A stretch of 64,000 bases of DNA from Bacteroidota bacterium (GTDB lineage Bacteria > Bacteroidota > Ignavibacteria > Kapaibacteriales > UBA2268): NCBI GenBank assembly GCA_004322215.1, contig SCSM01000001.1:1-64000 (forward strand), read 5' to 3'. This document shows positions 25,490 through 33,904 of this stretch, piece after piece. The translations under genes and the position numbers were made by a program. Positions within the stretch are counted from its first letter, which is position 1; the number at the start of each line of letters is the position of its first letter. The notes under the pieces were generated by a model. The model did not search any database. It was given only the letters and a program-made list of their open reading frames with translations, and had not been told where the DNA came from.

Positions 25490-26836
25490 ATGGGAAAAAC
25501 AAGAAAAATTATATTTACTATATTATTTATTTTTTCATTAATTAATACTTCAATTTCGCAGGTAAAATCGGAACAAAAGGTATTTACAATTGACCAATGC
25601 ATTGAAACTGCTATAAAAAATAATTATGAAGTGCAGGCGGCAAATGCACAGGTAGTAGCTGCCAATGCTGATATAACCAATGCATTCGGTAAATTTCTTC
25701 CTTCGATTAATTTTGAAGCCGGATATAACAGGCAATTAAATGCGAAAAATATTAATGTGGGAGGACAGATTATTCCATTGTTTAACGATAATCCAAATTC
25801 CTATAATATGGGCGCTTATGGGAGTTATATGATTTTTAACGGTTTTTCAAGGAGTGCAAACTACAGCAGGGCACAAGAATCTTATAATGCAAGTTATAAT
25901 AATTCAATATATACAACTCAAAAAGTAAAATTAGATGTTTACAGGCAGTTTATCGATATTGTAAAGAAAGCACAAATCTTAAAAGCACGCCAGGAAAATC
26001 TTGAACTTGGTAAAAAGGAACTTGAAAGAATTCAGGCACAGTTTAATGCTGGTATTGTACCAATTGCTGTTGTTTATTCTCAGGAAGCTGAACTCGGCAA
26101 CAGCGAATATGATTTGACCAATGCTGAAAATGATTTGAATGTGGCTAAGGTTAAGTTATTGAATACGATGGGCATCAATACAGATTATGAGGCAGAATTT
26201 CTTGAATCGAGTATAAAAACCAATATTACCGAAGATGATGTAAGAAATTTTCGATTAAATATTGGAAGTGTAAATTCCTCAATTAATCAGGCATTTCAAA
26301 TAAGACAGGATTATTCGTCTATTAAATCAGAATTATCTGCTTATGAATCTAACTTGACGGTTTCCAAAAGCGGATATTATCCAACAATTGCAGCATCGGG
26401 TGGTTGGTCATGGACAAATACTGAGCTTGATAAATTTCGTGAATTAGGCAGGTCTTATATAGGGTTGAATTTTTCATTACCGATATTTGATAATTTCAAC
26501 ACAAGCTATCGTTCTGAAACTGCATATTACCAGTTGAAGCAAAAAGAAATTGAAAAATACCAGTTGGAGCAATCAATCAGAACGGCAGTGCAAACTTGTT
26601 ACATGAATTTGGATGCAGCTGAAAAACAACTTGATATTTCAAAACGTGCTTTGCGTTCTGCCGAACAGAATTTCGAAAGCTATAAGGAAAGATTCCGTGT
26701 CGGTTCTTCTAATATTACCGATTATCTTACAGCAAATAACCAGTTATTCACAGCCCAGATAAACAGGATTAATTCGATTTACAATTATCTTCAGGCACAA
26801 AAGGAAATTCTTTTTGCCATTGGGAAGCTTGAGTAA
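25490..26836 (+). CDS. TolC-family outer membrane efflux protein
   Basis: This 448-residue protein has a signal peptide (ILFIFSLINTSISQ). It carries the two-fold TolC repeat: DQCIETAIKNNYEVQAANAQ and ANADITNAFGKFLPSINFEAG in the first half, then LTVSKSGYYPTIAASGGWSW, LPIFDNFNTSYRSE and FRVGSSNITDYLTANNQL in the second. It forms the outer-membrane channel of a tripartite pump. It is the first gene of a set ending at 32775 with MacA-, ATPase- and MacB-type genes, which it most likely serves. The gap to the next gene is filled with repeats. Confidence 0.92.
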   Translation: MGKTRKIIFTILFIFSLINTSISQVKSEQKVFTIDQCIETAIKNNYEVQAANAQVVAANADITNAFGKFLPSINFEAGYNRQLNAKNINVGGQIIPLFNDNPNSYNMGAYGSYMIFNGFSRSANYSRAQESYNASYNNSIYTTQKVKLDVYRQFIDIVKKAQILKARQENLELGKKELERIQAQFNAGIVPIAVVYSQEAELGNSEYDLTNAENDLNVAKVKLLNTMGINTDYEAEFLESSIKTNITEDDVRNFRLNIGSVNSSINQAFQIRQDYSSIKSELSAYESNLTVSKSGYYPTIAASGGWSWTNTELDKFRELGRSYIGLNFSLPIFDNFNTSYRSETAYYQLKQKEIEKYQLEQSIRTAVQTCYMNLDAAEKQLDISKRALRSAEQNFESYKERFRVGSSNITDYLTANNQLFTAQINRINSIYNYLQAQKEILFAIGKLE

Positions 26837-27051
26837 ATTAATTAATAATTAACAATTGGAAATTGATAATGAAAAATTTAGAATGTAGAATTATAATTAG
26901 AATTATAAATTGTGAATTGAAAATTTATTGAAAATTGAAAATTTATTGAAAATTGAAAATTAGAAATTGAAAATTATTATTTATAGTCAAGAATAAGAAT
27001 GAAGTATAAGAAAATAAATTATTCACTATTCATTAAATAAGCGGGGACTTT
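26837..27051. repeat. 215-base intergenic gap filled with short AT repeats
   Basis: ATTGAAAATT and TTATTGAAAATTGAAAATT units recur at 26917-26970, with AATTTAGAATGTAGAATTAT at 26875-26894. No gene is seen. The core word AAATTTAGAATGTAG is shared with 11018-11032, after the hemerythrin-PAS gene. Confidence 0.7.
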
Positions 27052-27765
27052 ATGAAATGTGAAAAATGCGGGAATGAGTATTTGTCTCAGACCTATTTCG
27101 CAACTCCAACAGTTTGCAATGATTGTTTTAATAAACTATCCGATGAAGAAAAGCAGCAGTTGATGAGCCGGCAATACAATTATTATCCGATTGACCAATA
27201 TGCTTATCGAATTGGTTTCGGAAGAAGGCTCGGGGCTTATTTACTCGACTGGTGTTTTGTTAATATACTTTTTGTCGTTGCTTTTTTTGCAACTGGATTG
27301 TATGATGAATTCAAGGGATACTTCTATGATTTGAGCGATTTGATGAAGTTTTTCCAGGACCAGAGTTTGATGCAGGAATTTACTAATTCGATTCTGCCGA
27401 TTACATTTATTTTAACTTTCATGTATTATTCACTTGAAATAGTATTAGCTGCTACGCCCGGGAAAATAATACTCGGAATACAAATTGCAAACCAGGATCG
27501 GACACCGGCATCAATTTTGACATTGTTCACAAGATTTTTATTGAAACATTCTAATTCCATATTTAGTTTATTAGCTTTTGTCGTAGCTATTAAGGCATTT
27601 GATTTTGTCGGCTCATTGCTTGGCTTGGCTTTTATTGTTGGATGTTTTTTTGTTCTTGCTTCCAAAAGGCAGGGTTTCCACGATATGCTTGCTAAGACTG
27701 CAGTGTTCAGGAAGAAAGAGGTTCTTGAGAAGAATAACAATTTCATTAATGATGATTCAATGTAA
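27052..27765 (+). CDS. RDD-family membrane protein with N-terminal zinc ribbon
   Basis: This 237-residue protein starts with a zinc-ribbon-like motif (C3-x2-C6 and C22-x2-C25). An RDD domain follows: RIGFGRRLGAYLLDWCFVNIL at the first span (with Arg-Arg and Asp), a second hydrophobic stretch, and ATPGKIILGIQIANQDRTPA followed by further spans and RQGFHDMLAKTAVFRK. RDD proteins are often transporters or unknown membrane partners. It lies inside the TolC-MacAB gene set, so a link to export is possible. The exact role is not known. Confidence 0.85.
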   Translation: MKCEKCGNEYLSQTYFATPTVCNDCFNKLSDEEKQQLMSRQYNYYPIDQYAYRIGFGRRLGAYLLDWCFVNILFVVAFFATGLYDEFKGYFYDLSDLMKFFQDQSLMQEFTNSILPITFILTFMYYSLEIVLAATPGKIILGIQIANQDRTPASILTLFTRFLLKHSNSIFSLLAFVVAIKAFDFVGSLLGLAFIVGCFFVLASKRQGFHDMLAKTAVFRKKEVLEKNNNFINDDSM

Positions 27766-27839
27766 AGTAAAGAATGCTGAATTCTAAATGCTGAATTGAA
27801 AATAGGAGTAAGGAAATAGGAAATAATAAAACAAATTTA

Positions 27840-27925
27840 TCGAATAGCGATTATATATCTGTAACATATGAAGAACGCTACTAAACTTATCCCGTAGGGA
27901 TTATATATTGAAAGATACTATGTTA
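27840..27925. repeat. Intergenic repeat with GATTATATAT words
   Basis: GCGATTATATATCTGTAACA and, 50 bases on, CCCGTAGGGATTATATATTG share GATTATATAT, followed by GAA and GATAC/GAAC words. It is a two-copy imperfect direct repeat without coding potential, upstream of the MacA-type gene. Confidence 0.45.
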
Positions 27926-27938
27926 AAAACAGATAATT

Positions 27939-27963
27939 TCATCCTTCGACAAGCTCAGGATGA
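27939..27963. repeat. Dispersed palindromic element (TCATCCT...AGGATGA)
   Basis: TCATCCT and AGGATGA pair across an 11-base TCGACAAGCTC loop. It lies 47 bases before the MacA-type gene. Elements of this look are widespread intergenic repeats in this bacterial group; in this window I see one copy. Confidence 0.55.
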
Positions 27964-28009
27964 CTTAAAAAAAGAAAATAAATTTATAAGTTATTAAACA
28001 GGTTTAATA

Positions 28010-29299
28010 ATGGGTAAGAAAAAATCTAAAAAGAAATTATTTATAGTACTTGGAATAATTTTAATTTGTGTGATTGTAATCTTTGTATTCTTCTCGTCGC
28101 AAGGGCAAAAGGCAATTGCTGTACAAGTTTCTAAAGTAGAGAGAAGAACAATTACGCAGACTGTATCAGCAATAGGCAAGATACAACCGGAAACAGAAGT
28201 AAAAATTTCATCTGAAACAAGCGGTGAAATAATTTTTCTTTCAGTAAAAGAAGGAGATACTGTTAAAGCAGGGCAGATGTTAATCAGAATCAAGCCGGAT
28301 ATTATCGAGAGTCAGCTTCAACAGGTTTTAGCTGCGGCAGAAGCAACAAAGCAGGATATTGATGCCCGTAAATCCGAACTTGCCCGCACTAAAGCCGAAA
28401 TGCAGAGAATGAAGGAACTTTATGATAAAAAATTCGCTTCCCAGGAAGAGTTTGACAAATTGATAGCTGCATATAACCAGGCAGATGCCGCTTACAAAGC
28501 ATCTCTTTCACGCTATGACCAGGCGATGGCAAGTTACAGGCAAGTCAAAAGCAGTGCAGAAAGAACTATTATCTATTCTCCTATCAATGGAATTGTAACA
28601 AAGCTTTCTGTGGAACAAGGTGAGAAAGTTGTCGGTGTTGCTCAAATGACAGGAACCGAATTAATGACAGTATCCGATTTGAATCTGATGAATGCCGAAG
28701 TTGAAGTCGATGAAAATGATATAACTATGATTCATATCGGGGATACTTCACGGATAGAGATAGACGCATTGCCCGATATGCTTTATAAAGGTGTGGTTGT
28801 GGAAATTGGACATTCAGCTTTACTTAATCAGTTGGGAACTCAAGACCAGGTAACTAATTTCAAAGTGAAGATTCGGCTATTGGATAAGGAAGCCCGGCTG
28901 CGTCCTGGGATGAGCTGTAACGTAGAAATAGAGACAGAGACAAAACAGAATATTCTTGCAGTGCCCTTGCAGTCAGTTACTGTGAGGGATACAGTTCTCG
29001 GTATGAGAGCGATGGAAAACAAGCAGGATGATATGAAAGTTAATAAAGAAGAAGAAAAGGAATCCAAAGAAAAAAAGAAGAAACCACAGACTGTCATATT
29101 TATTAAAAACGGCAATGTAAGCAAGATGGTTGCCGTTAAAACAGGTATTAGTGATGACGGGTATATTGAAATCACTGATGGATTGAAAGAAAGCCAGGAA
29201 ATCATTAGCGGTAATTTTCTCGCAGTGAGTAAACTGCTTTCCAACGGTACTAAGATTCGCGTTGATACATTGCAGAAGAAGAAGAAAACAAAAAAATGA
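28010..29299 (+). CDS. macA: MacA/HlyD-type periplasmic adaptor
   Basis: This 429-residue protein has an N-terminal signal-anchor (LFIVLGIILICVIVIFVFFSS). The lipoyl halves are visible (GKIQPETEVKISSETSGEII and IIYSPINGIVTKLSVEQGEKV), joined by a long helical hairpin (~105-185). A beta-barrel follows (AEVEVDENDITMIHIGDTSR) and a membrane-proximal domain (VKTGISDDGYIEITDGLKES). A Lys/Glu-rich insert lies at ~345-365. It bridges the MacB-type permease and TolC. The gene precedes the ATPase and permeases of the same pump; the symbol denotes the family. Confidence 0.88.
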   Translation: MGKKKSKKKLFIVLGIILICVIVIFVFFSSQGQKAIAVQVSKVERRTITQTVSAIGKIQPETEVKISSETSGEIIFLSVKEGDTVKAGQMLIRIKPDIIESQLQQVLAAAEATKQDIDARKSELARTKAEMQRMKELYDKKFASQEEFDKLIAAYNQADAAYKASLSRYDQAMASYRQVKSSAERTIIYSPINGIVTKLSVEQGEKVVGVAQMTGTELMTVSDLNLMNAEVEVDENDITMIHIGDTSRIEIDALPDMLYKGVVVEIGHSALLNQLGTQDQVTNFKVKIRLLDKEARLRPGMSCNVEIETETKQNILAVPLQSVTVRDTVLGMRAMENKQDDMKVNKEEEKESKEKKKKPQTVIFIKNGNVSKMVAVKTGISDDGYIEITDGLKESQEIISGNFLAVSKLLSNGTKIRVDTLQKKKKTKK

Positions 29300-29332
29300 A
29301 TTAATAAGTATTAATTGAAAAAAAATTATGTC

Positions 29333-29353
29333 ATTCTGAAATTGGTTCAGAAT
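29333..29353. repeat. Dispersed palindromic repeat (ATTCTGAA type)
   Basis: ATTCTGAA-ATTGG-TTCAGAAT, an 8-base inverted repeat preceded by GTC. It is the second copy of the family seen at 16706-16726 (opposite orientation). Confidence 0.6.
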
Positions 29354-29386
29354 TCATAAGTAAAAAAATTGGTTAAGATAACAAAA

Positions 29387-30151
29387 ATGGATTTAAACGA
29401 AGAAAATAAAAACGGGAAACCGATTATAGATATAGAGCATATTGCGAAGATTTACCAGATGGGTTCAGAATTTGTTCATGCTATTAGAGATATAACATTG
29501 AAGATTTATAAGAATGATTATCTTGCAATAATGGGTCCTTCAGGTTCTGGAAAATCAACTCTAATGAATATTATCGGCTGTCTCGATACTCCGACAAAAG
29601 GCAAATATTTATTTAAAGATATGGATGTCAGTGAAATGACTGATAATGACCTTGCCTCGATTCGAAACAAAGAAATCGGTTTCGTTTTCCAGACTTTCAA
29701 CTTGCTTGCACGTTCATCTTCTTTAAAAAATGTAGAACTGCCTTTAATTTATGCAGGTGTCGGAAAATCAGAAAGAGATGATAGAGCTATGAAAGCAATG
29801 GAAAATGTTGGACTTGCTGACAGGGTAAATCATAAGCCGAATGAACTTTCAGGTGGACAAAGACAAAGAGTAGCGATAGCCCGTGCATTAGTAACGGAAC
29901 CATCCATTATTTTAGCAGATGAACCGACCGGTAACCTCGACTCTAAGACCGGGCTCGAAATAATGAATCTGTTTAATGAACTCTGGAAAGCCGGTAATAC
30001 TATCATTGTTGTTACTCATGAGGAGGAAGTTGCACGATTTGCCAAACGTATCATCAAACTTCGCGACGGATTGATAGAAAATGATTCTTTCAATCATCAT
30101 CAGAGAATCACTAATGACACTTCGACTACTTCAAGTGTGACAAATCAATAA
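29387..30151 (+). CDS. ABC transporter ATP-binding protein (MacB/LolD type)
   Basis: I prefer the ATG at 29387 (product [12 protein letters not shown]) to the in-frame TTG at 29369. The 254-residue ATPase has Walker [11 protein letters not shown]-loop [21 protein letters not shown], signature [15 protein letters not shown], Walker [14 protein letters not shown] and the switch His in VVTHEEEVA. The FNLL segment and ENVELPL-like block place it in the MacB/LolD branch. It energises the two permeases that follow, 16 and about 1390 bases downstream. The last ~18 residues are a Thr/Ser-rich tail without obvious role. Confidence 0.93.
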   Translation: MDLNEENKNGKPIIDIEHIAKIYQMGSEFVHAIRDITLKIYKNDYLAIMGPSGSGKSTLMNIIGCLDTPTKGKYLFKDMDVSEMTDNDLASIRNKEIGFVFQTFNLLARSSSLKNVELPLIYAGVGKSERDDRAMKAMENVGLADRVNHKPNELSGGQRQRVAIARALVTEPSIILADEPTGNLDSKTGLEIMNLFNELWKAGNTIIVVTHEEEVARFAKRIIKLRDGLIENDSFNHHQRITNDTSTTSSVTNQ

Positions 30152-30167
30152 GGAACATGGCAATATT

Positions 30168-31424
30168 ATGAAATTAAGTGAAATATCGGAGAACATAAAG
30201 ATTGCTTTCGAAGCAATGAGCGTAAACAAGCTCAGGTCTTTACTCGCTTCTCTTGGTGTTGTAATCGGAATTTCATTTGTTATATTAATGGGATGGGTTT
30301 TATCCGGACTCGACCAGGCACTCGAAGATACATTCAATATTATCGGCACAGATATGCTTTATATTGACAAGTGGGACTGGGCAGGCGGCAGGAACTGGAA
30401 AAAAGTCAGGCAAAGAAAAAACATAACTTATAATCAAGCGACTGAATTTTGTGAGAAAATAAAAAATGCGGAATTAGCAATTCCTAATGCAAGGGAATTC
30501 GGTTATAGAATCAAATACAAGAATGAAGAATTCCAGGGGATGACTTTTATCGGAACTAAGTGGGAACATTCACTCACTCCGGCAGGTGCGACATTTATCG
30601 GTAGACATTTCACTCAGTTCGAAGATGATATTGGTTCTAATGTGATTGTTCTCGGGTATAAAGTCAATCAGGCATTGATGGTTGAAGGAGACCCGTTAGG
30701 ACAGTATGTCAAGATAGAAGGAAGAAAATTTCTCGTTATTGGCGTAATTAAAAAGCAGGGTACGATGCTTTTCGATTTTGTAGATAACCAATGCTTTATG
30801 CCGATTAAATCTTTTCAGTCGGTTTTCGGTAAATCGGGAAGGTCGGTGTCAATTGCTATCAAAGCAGGGAGCATTAATAACCTGGATGAGGTGCGTGCCG
30901 AATCTGAAGGTTTGATGAGACAAATCAGGAACATCAAGCCGGGTGAAGAAAATGATTTTTCAATTAACGAAACGAAAGCATTTGAAAGCACGGTAGAGGT
31001 ACTTCGGCTTTCAGTCTGGAGTGTCGGTATCGGAATGACAGTCCTCTCTTTTCTCGTCGGTATAATAGGAATAATGAATATAATGTTTGTTTCCGTTACT
31101 GAAAGAACAAAGGAAATCGGCATTCGTAAAGCAGTCGGTGCAAAGAAAAGAACTATATGGATGCAGTTCATTATCGAAGCGGCAATACTCAGTTTTGTCG
31201 GTGCGATTATTGCATTCATTGGGTGTTCAGCACTTGTTTATTTAGTTGCAACCTTTTTACCGAAGTTTGTACCAGAAACAGCTTTTCTTTCTCCGGTATT
31301 GCCTTATGAATTATTGCTGATTGCATCATTCGTTTCAATTTTTGTAGGTATGTTAGCCGGCTTGATACCTGCTGTTAGAGGTGCGAATTTAGACCCGGTG
31401 GAAGCATTAAGAAGAGAGAATTAA
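30168..31424 (+). CDS. MacB-type ABC permease 1
   Basis: This 418-residue protein has the MacB topology. Its first span is SLLASLGVVIGISFVILMGW. A large periplasmic domain follows (~50-285, including FLVIGVIKKQGTMLFDFVDN). Three C-terminal spans contain the FtsX-fold signature GIMNIMFVSVTERTKEIGIR and KAVGAKKRTIWMQFIIEAAI, ending in LDPVEALRREN. The N-terminal ATPase of full MacB is absent, being encoded separately just upstream. It pairs with the next permease, probably as a heterodimer. Confidence 0.9.
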   Translation: MKLSEISENIKIAFEAMSVNKLRSLLASLGVVIGISFVILMGWVLSGLDQALEDTFNIIGTDMLYIDKWDWAGGRNWKKVRQRKNITYNQATEFCEKIKNAELAIPNAREFGYRIKYKNEEFQGMTFIGTKWEHSLTPAGATFIGRHFTQFEDDIGSNVIVLGYKVNQALMVEGDPLGQYVKIEGRKFLVIGVIKKQGTMLFDFVDNQCFMPIKSFQSVFGKSGRSVSIAIKAGSINNLDEVRAESEGLMRQIRNIKPGEENDFSINETKAFESTVEVLRLSVWSVGIGMTVLSFLVGIIGIMNIMFVSVTERTKEIGIRKAVGAKKRTIWMQFIIEAAILSFVGAIIAFIGCSALVYLVATFLPKFVPETAFLSPVLPYELLLIASFVSIFVGMLAGLIPAVRGANLDPVEALRREN

Positions 31425-31484
31425 TAATTAAATTGTCTGAATTAGAATTTATAGGATTTTAGGATTATTCATAATATTTAAAAA

Positions 31485-31540
31485 TTAATTGTTAATTGTT
31501 TGTAAATTTATTGAAAATTGAAAATTTTAAATTGAAAATT
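31485..31540. repeat. Intergenic TTGAAAATTGAAAATT repeats
   Basis: TTAATTGTTAATTG followed by TTATTGAAAATTGAAAATTT and TAAATTGAAAATTAAA fills the gap between the two permease genes. It closely resembles 26917-26970. Confidence 0.7.
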
Positions 31541-31545
31541 AAACT

Positions 31546-32775
31546 ATGAACATTGGAGAGAGCATAACACAGGCATTTGATTCTGTAAGAATGAACAAGC
31601 TGAGAACATTTCTTACATTGTTAAGTATTTCTATAGGTGTATTTGCAATTATTGGTGCCGGCTCTCTCGTTGATTCGATTAATAGTTCTGTGTTCAGTGA
31701 AATGGAAGCTCTCGGCAGAAATTCTTTTTTTATTTATAGAGTTCCTGTACTCGAGATGGGCCATAGCTGGAGAAAATATGCCAAAAGGAAACCAATCACA
31801 TATACTGTTTTGAAGGAACTGAAAAAAGAATTGACGCTCGTGGATTTCGTTACAGCACACGGCTTCTCGATGGCTAATACTATCGAATACGGCGAAAACG
31901 AAACTGACCCGGATGTAAACTTAATGGGTGTTGATGAAAACTTTTTCGCTGCTCAAAATGTTGGGATTACAAAGGGAAGACCTTTTACTGCCGAAGACAT
32001 TGATTTTAATCGCAATTTTGCCGTTATCGGAAATGATATTGTCGTGAAGTTATTCCCGAATATTGACCCTATCGGTAAGAGAATTAAAATCAAAAACCAT
32101 TCTTATACTGTCATTGGTGTGCTTGAAACAAAGGGTGCTGTTCTGGGTGAACCGCAGGATAACAGGGTAATTATACCTCTTACAGAATTTCTCAGGTATT
32201 ATGCCTCGATGTGGGAGTATGATTTGTTTATTACAATCAAAGCTGTTGATTATGAATCATTAGATGATGCTATTGATGAAGCTATTGGTACAATGCGCTC
32301 AGTAAGAAATCTGAAGCCCTGGCAGGAAAACGATTTTGAAGTAGAAACAAACGAATCTCTTACAGAGCAATTTGCAAGCTTCACCGGCTTCCTTTCCTAT
32401 TTCGGTGCCTTTTCCGGATTAATAGCTCTCATTGCTGCAGGAGTCGGTATAATGAATATAATGCTTGTATCTGTCAAGGAAAGAACACGTGAAATTGGCA
32501 TAAGGAAAGCAGTCGGTGCAAAACGGAGATGGATTCTGTACCAATTCATTATAGAAGCAATCACTCTCTGCCAGATTGGAGGATTTATCGGAATCGTAAT
32601 GGGACTTGTTGCAAGTGCTTTCTTCGGCTCACTGATGAACATCAATCTTATCCTCCCATATTCCTGGGTTATTTTCAGCATTGTAATCTGCACACTTCTC
32701 GGCATAATCTTCGGTGCCTATCCAGCATGGAAAGCTGCAAAGCTCGACCCTATCGATGCACTCAGATACGAATAA
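31546..32775 (+). CDS. MacB-type ABC permease 2
   Basis: This 409-residue paralogue of the upstream permease has the same plan: first span LTLLSISIGVFAIIGAGSL, a periplasmic domain, then the signature GIMNIMLVSVKERTREIGIR and KAVGAKRRWILYQFIIEAI, ending LDPIDALRYE. Identity to permease 1 is clear in the C-terminal signature but low in the periplasmic domain. This suggests a two-subunit pump in which each half contacts different sites on the adaptor or cargo. The substrate is unknown; peptides, lipids or macrolides are all possible for this family. Confidence 0.9.
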   Translation: MNIGESITQAFDSVRMNKLRTFLTLLSISIGVFAIIGAGSLVDSINSSVFSEMEALGRNSFFIYRVPVLEMGHSWRKYAKRKPITYTVLKELKKELTLVDFVTAHGFSMANTIEYGENETDPDVNLMGVDENFFAAQNVGITKGRPFTAEDIDFNRNFAVIGNDIVVKLFPNIDPIGKRIKIKNHSYTVIGVLETKGAVLGEPQDNRVIIPLTEFLRYYASMWEYDLFITIKAVDYESLDDAIDEAIGTMRSVRNLKPWQENDFEVETNESLTEQFASFTGFLSYFGAFSGLIALIAAGVGIMNIMLVSVKERTREIGIRKAVGAKRRWILYQFIIEAITLCQIGGFIGIVMGLVASAFFGSLMNINLILPYSWVIFSIVICTLLGIIFGAYPAWKAAKLDPIDALRYE

Positions 32776-32989
32776 TTCAATTATGGATTACGAAATAAAA
32801 ATTACTAATTATTTTATAATTTAATTCATAAACAAATAATTTTCTATTTACTTCGTTAAAAAACTTACAAGGAAATTTTAACTAAATTAAAACAATAATA
32901 TTCCAAATTCAGGAAATTAGTTCTTAGATATATTCTTATAAATTTGTATTTAATTAGTTTGTTATAAATTCACAAATTGATGAGCTCTT

Positions 32990-33805
32990 ATGAAAACGTT
33001 TCCTTACTTCTTGCTATTAATCATTACAGCACTGTTTTATTGCTGCCAAAGTGTAAACGGACCGGTTAATCAAAATACCTTCATTCCGCTCAATATTGGA
33101 AATTACTGGGTGTATGAGGTCAACTCAAAAGATTCGATTAAAAGTAATTTCAACAATCACATTGATTCGATGGTTGTTGTCGGTACGACAAAGGATTCAT
33201 TGGGAGATTTTTTTGTATTACTATATTTCAGGGATGGATTTTTAATTGATTCAATGAAAATGAAATATAATTCCAGTAACCTGGTATTATATACCAAATT
33301 ATTCCATCCATTCATTACATTAGATACCGCAAGCTGTCAATCTACAAGTCAAAATCATTTTCTGCAATTAGGATTCACAAACAAAAATTTTATTCATATA
33401 CGCGATTCTTTTCCCCAGGATGATTATTATATTTTAGTAAGTGATCCCGATACAGGTGAACTTAAACCAATAAGAACAGTTACTGCTCATATTTGGGATT
33501 ATGATATTATTAAAAATGAAAATATTCCAATATATTTAAATGATGGTTCGTATAATTCTACATTATTTGCATTCAATGGCAAAGATTATTATAAGTTAGT
33601 TTCTGAACCATGGAATGCCACGTTTATGCCAAACGAAAAATGTGAGTTTTTAGATAATAACAGAACGATTATTTTTTATAATTTTTATTTGAATCTATAT
33701 TATCAGGAGGGTATTGGATTAATTCAATCAACTGGAGTAATGAACCGTTGTGATGAATTATTCAGCGAACACACACGAAAATTAATAAGATATAAAATCA
33801 ATTAA
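32990..33805 (+). CDS. Putative lipoprotein of unknown function
   Basis: The 271-residue product begins with a signal ending in a lipobox-like LFYCCQS (Cys at 18 or 19), so it is probably lipid-anchored. The body opens with FIPLNIGNYWVYEVNSKDS, a pattern common in Bacteroidota/Ignavibacteria lipoproteins that measure out as small beta folds, and ends with GIGLIQSTGVMNRCDELF. No enzyme motif is visible. It is monocistronic and faces a hairpin and the convergent T9SS gene downstream. Confidence 0.7.
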   Translation: MKTFPYFLLLIITALFYCCQSVNGPVNQNTFIPLNIGNYWVYEVNSKDSIKSNFNNHIDSMVVVGTTKDSLGDFFVLLYFRDGFLIDSMKMKYNSSNLVLYTKLFHPFITLDTASCQSTSQNHFLQLGFTNKNFIHIRDSFPQDDYYILVSDPDTGELKPIRTVTAHIWDYDIIKNENIPIYLNDGSYNSTLFAFNGKDYYKLVSEPWNATFMPNEKCEFLDNNRTIIFYNFYLNLYYQEGIGLIQSTGVMNRCDELFSEHTRKLIRYKIN

Positions 33806-33817
33806 AATAATTAATAA

Positions 33818-33837
33818 CCCTATGTTTTAACATAGGG
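33818..33837. terminator. Hairpin between convergent genes
   Basis: CCCTATG-TTTTAA-CATAGGG is a perfect 7-base stem 13 bases past the lipoprotein stop. There is no U-tract after it on the plus strand; the minus-strand side is followed by TTATTAATTATTTTAAT. It may act as a terminator or be another dispersed element. Confidence 0.45.
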
Positions 33838-33904
33838 GAGTGTCATAAAGTGTTTGCCACAGCTACATACCAGCCATTACACTGAAGTGTGAGGTTTATC
33901 AGAT

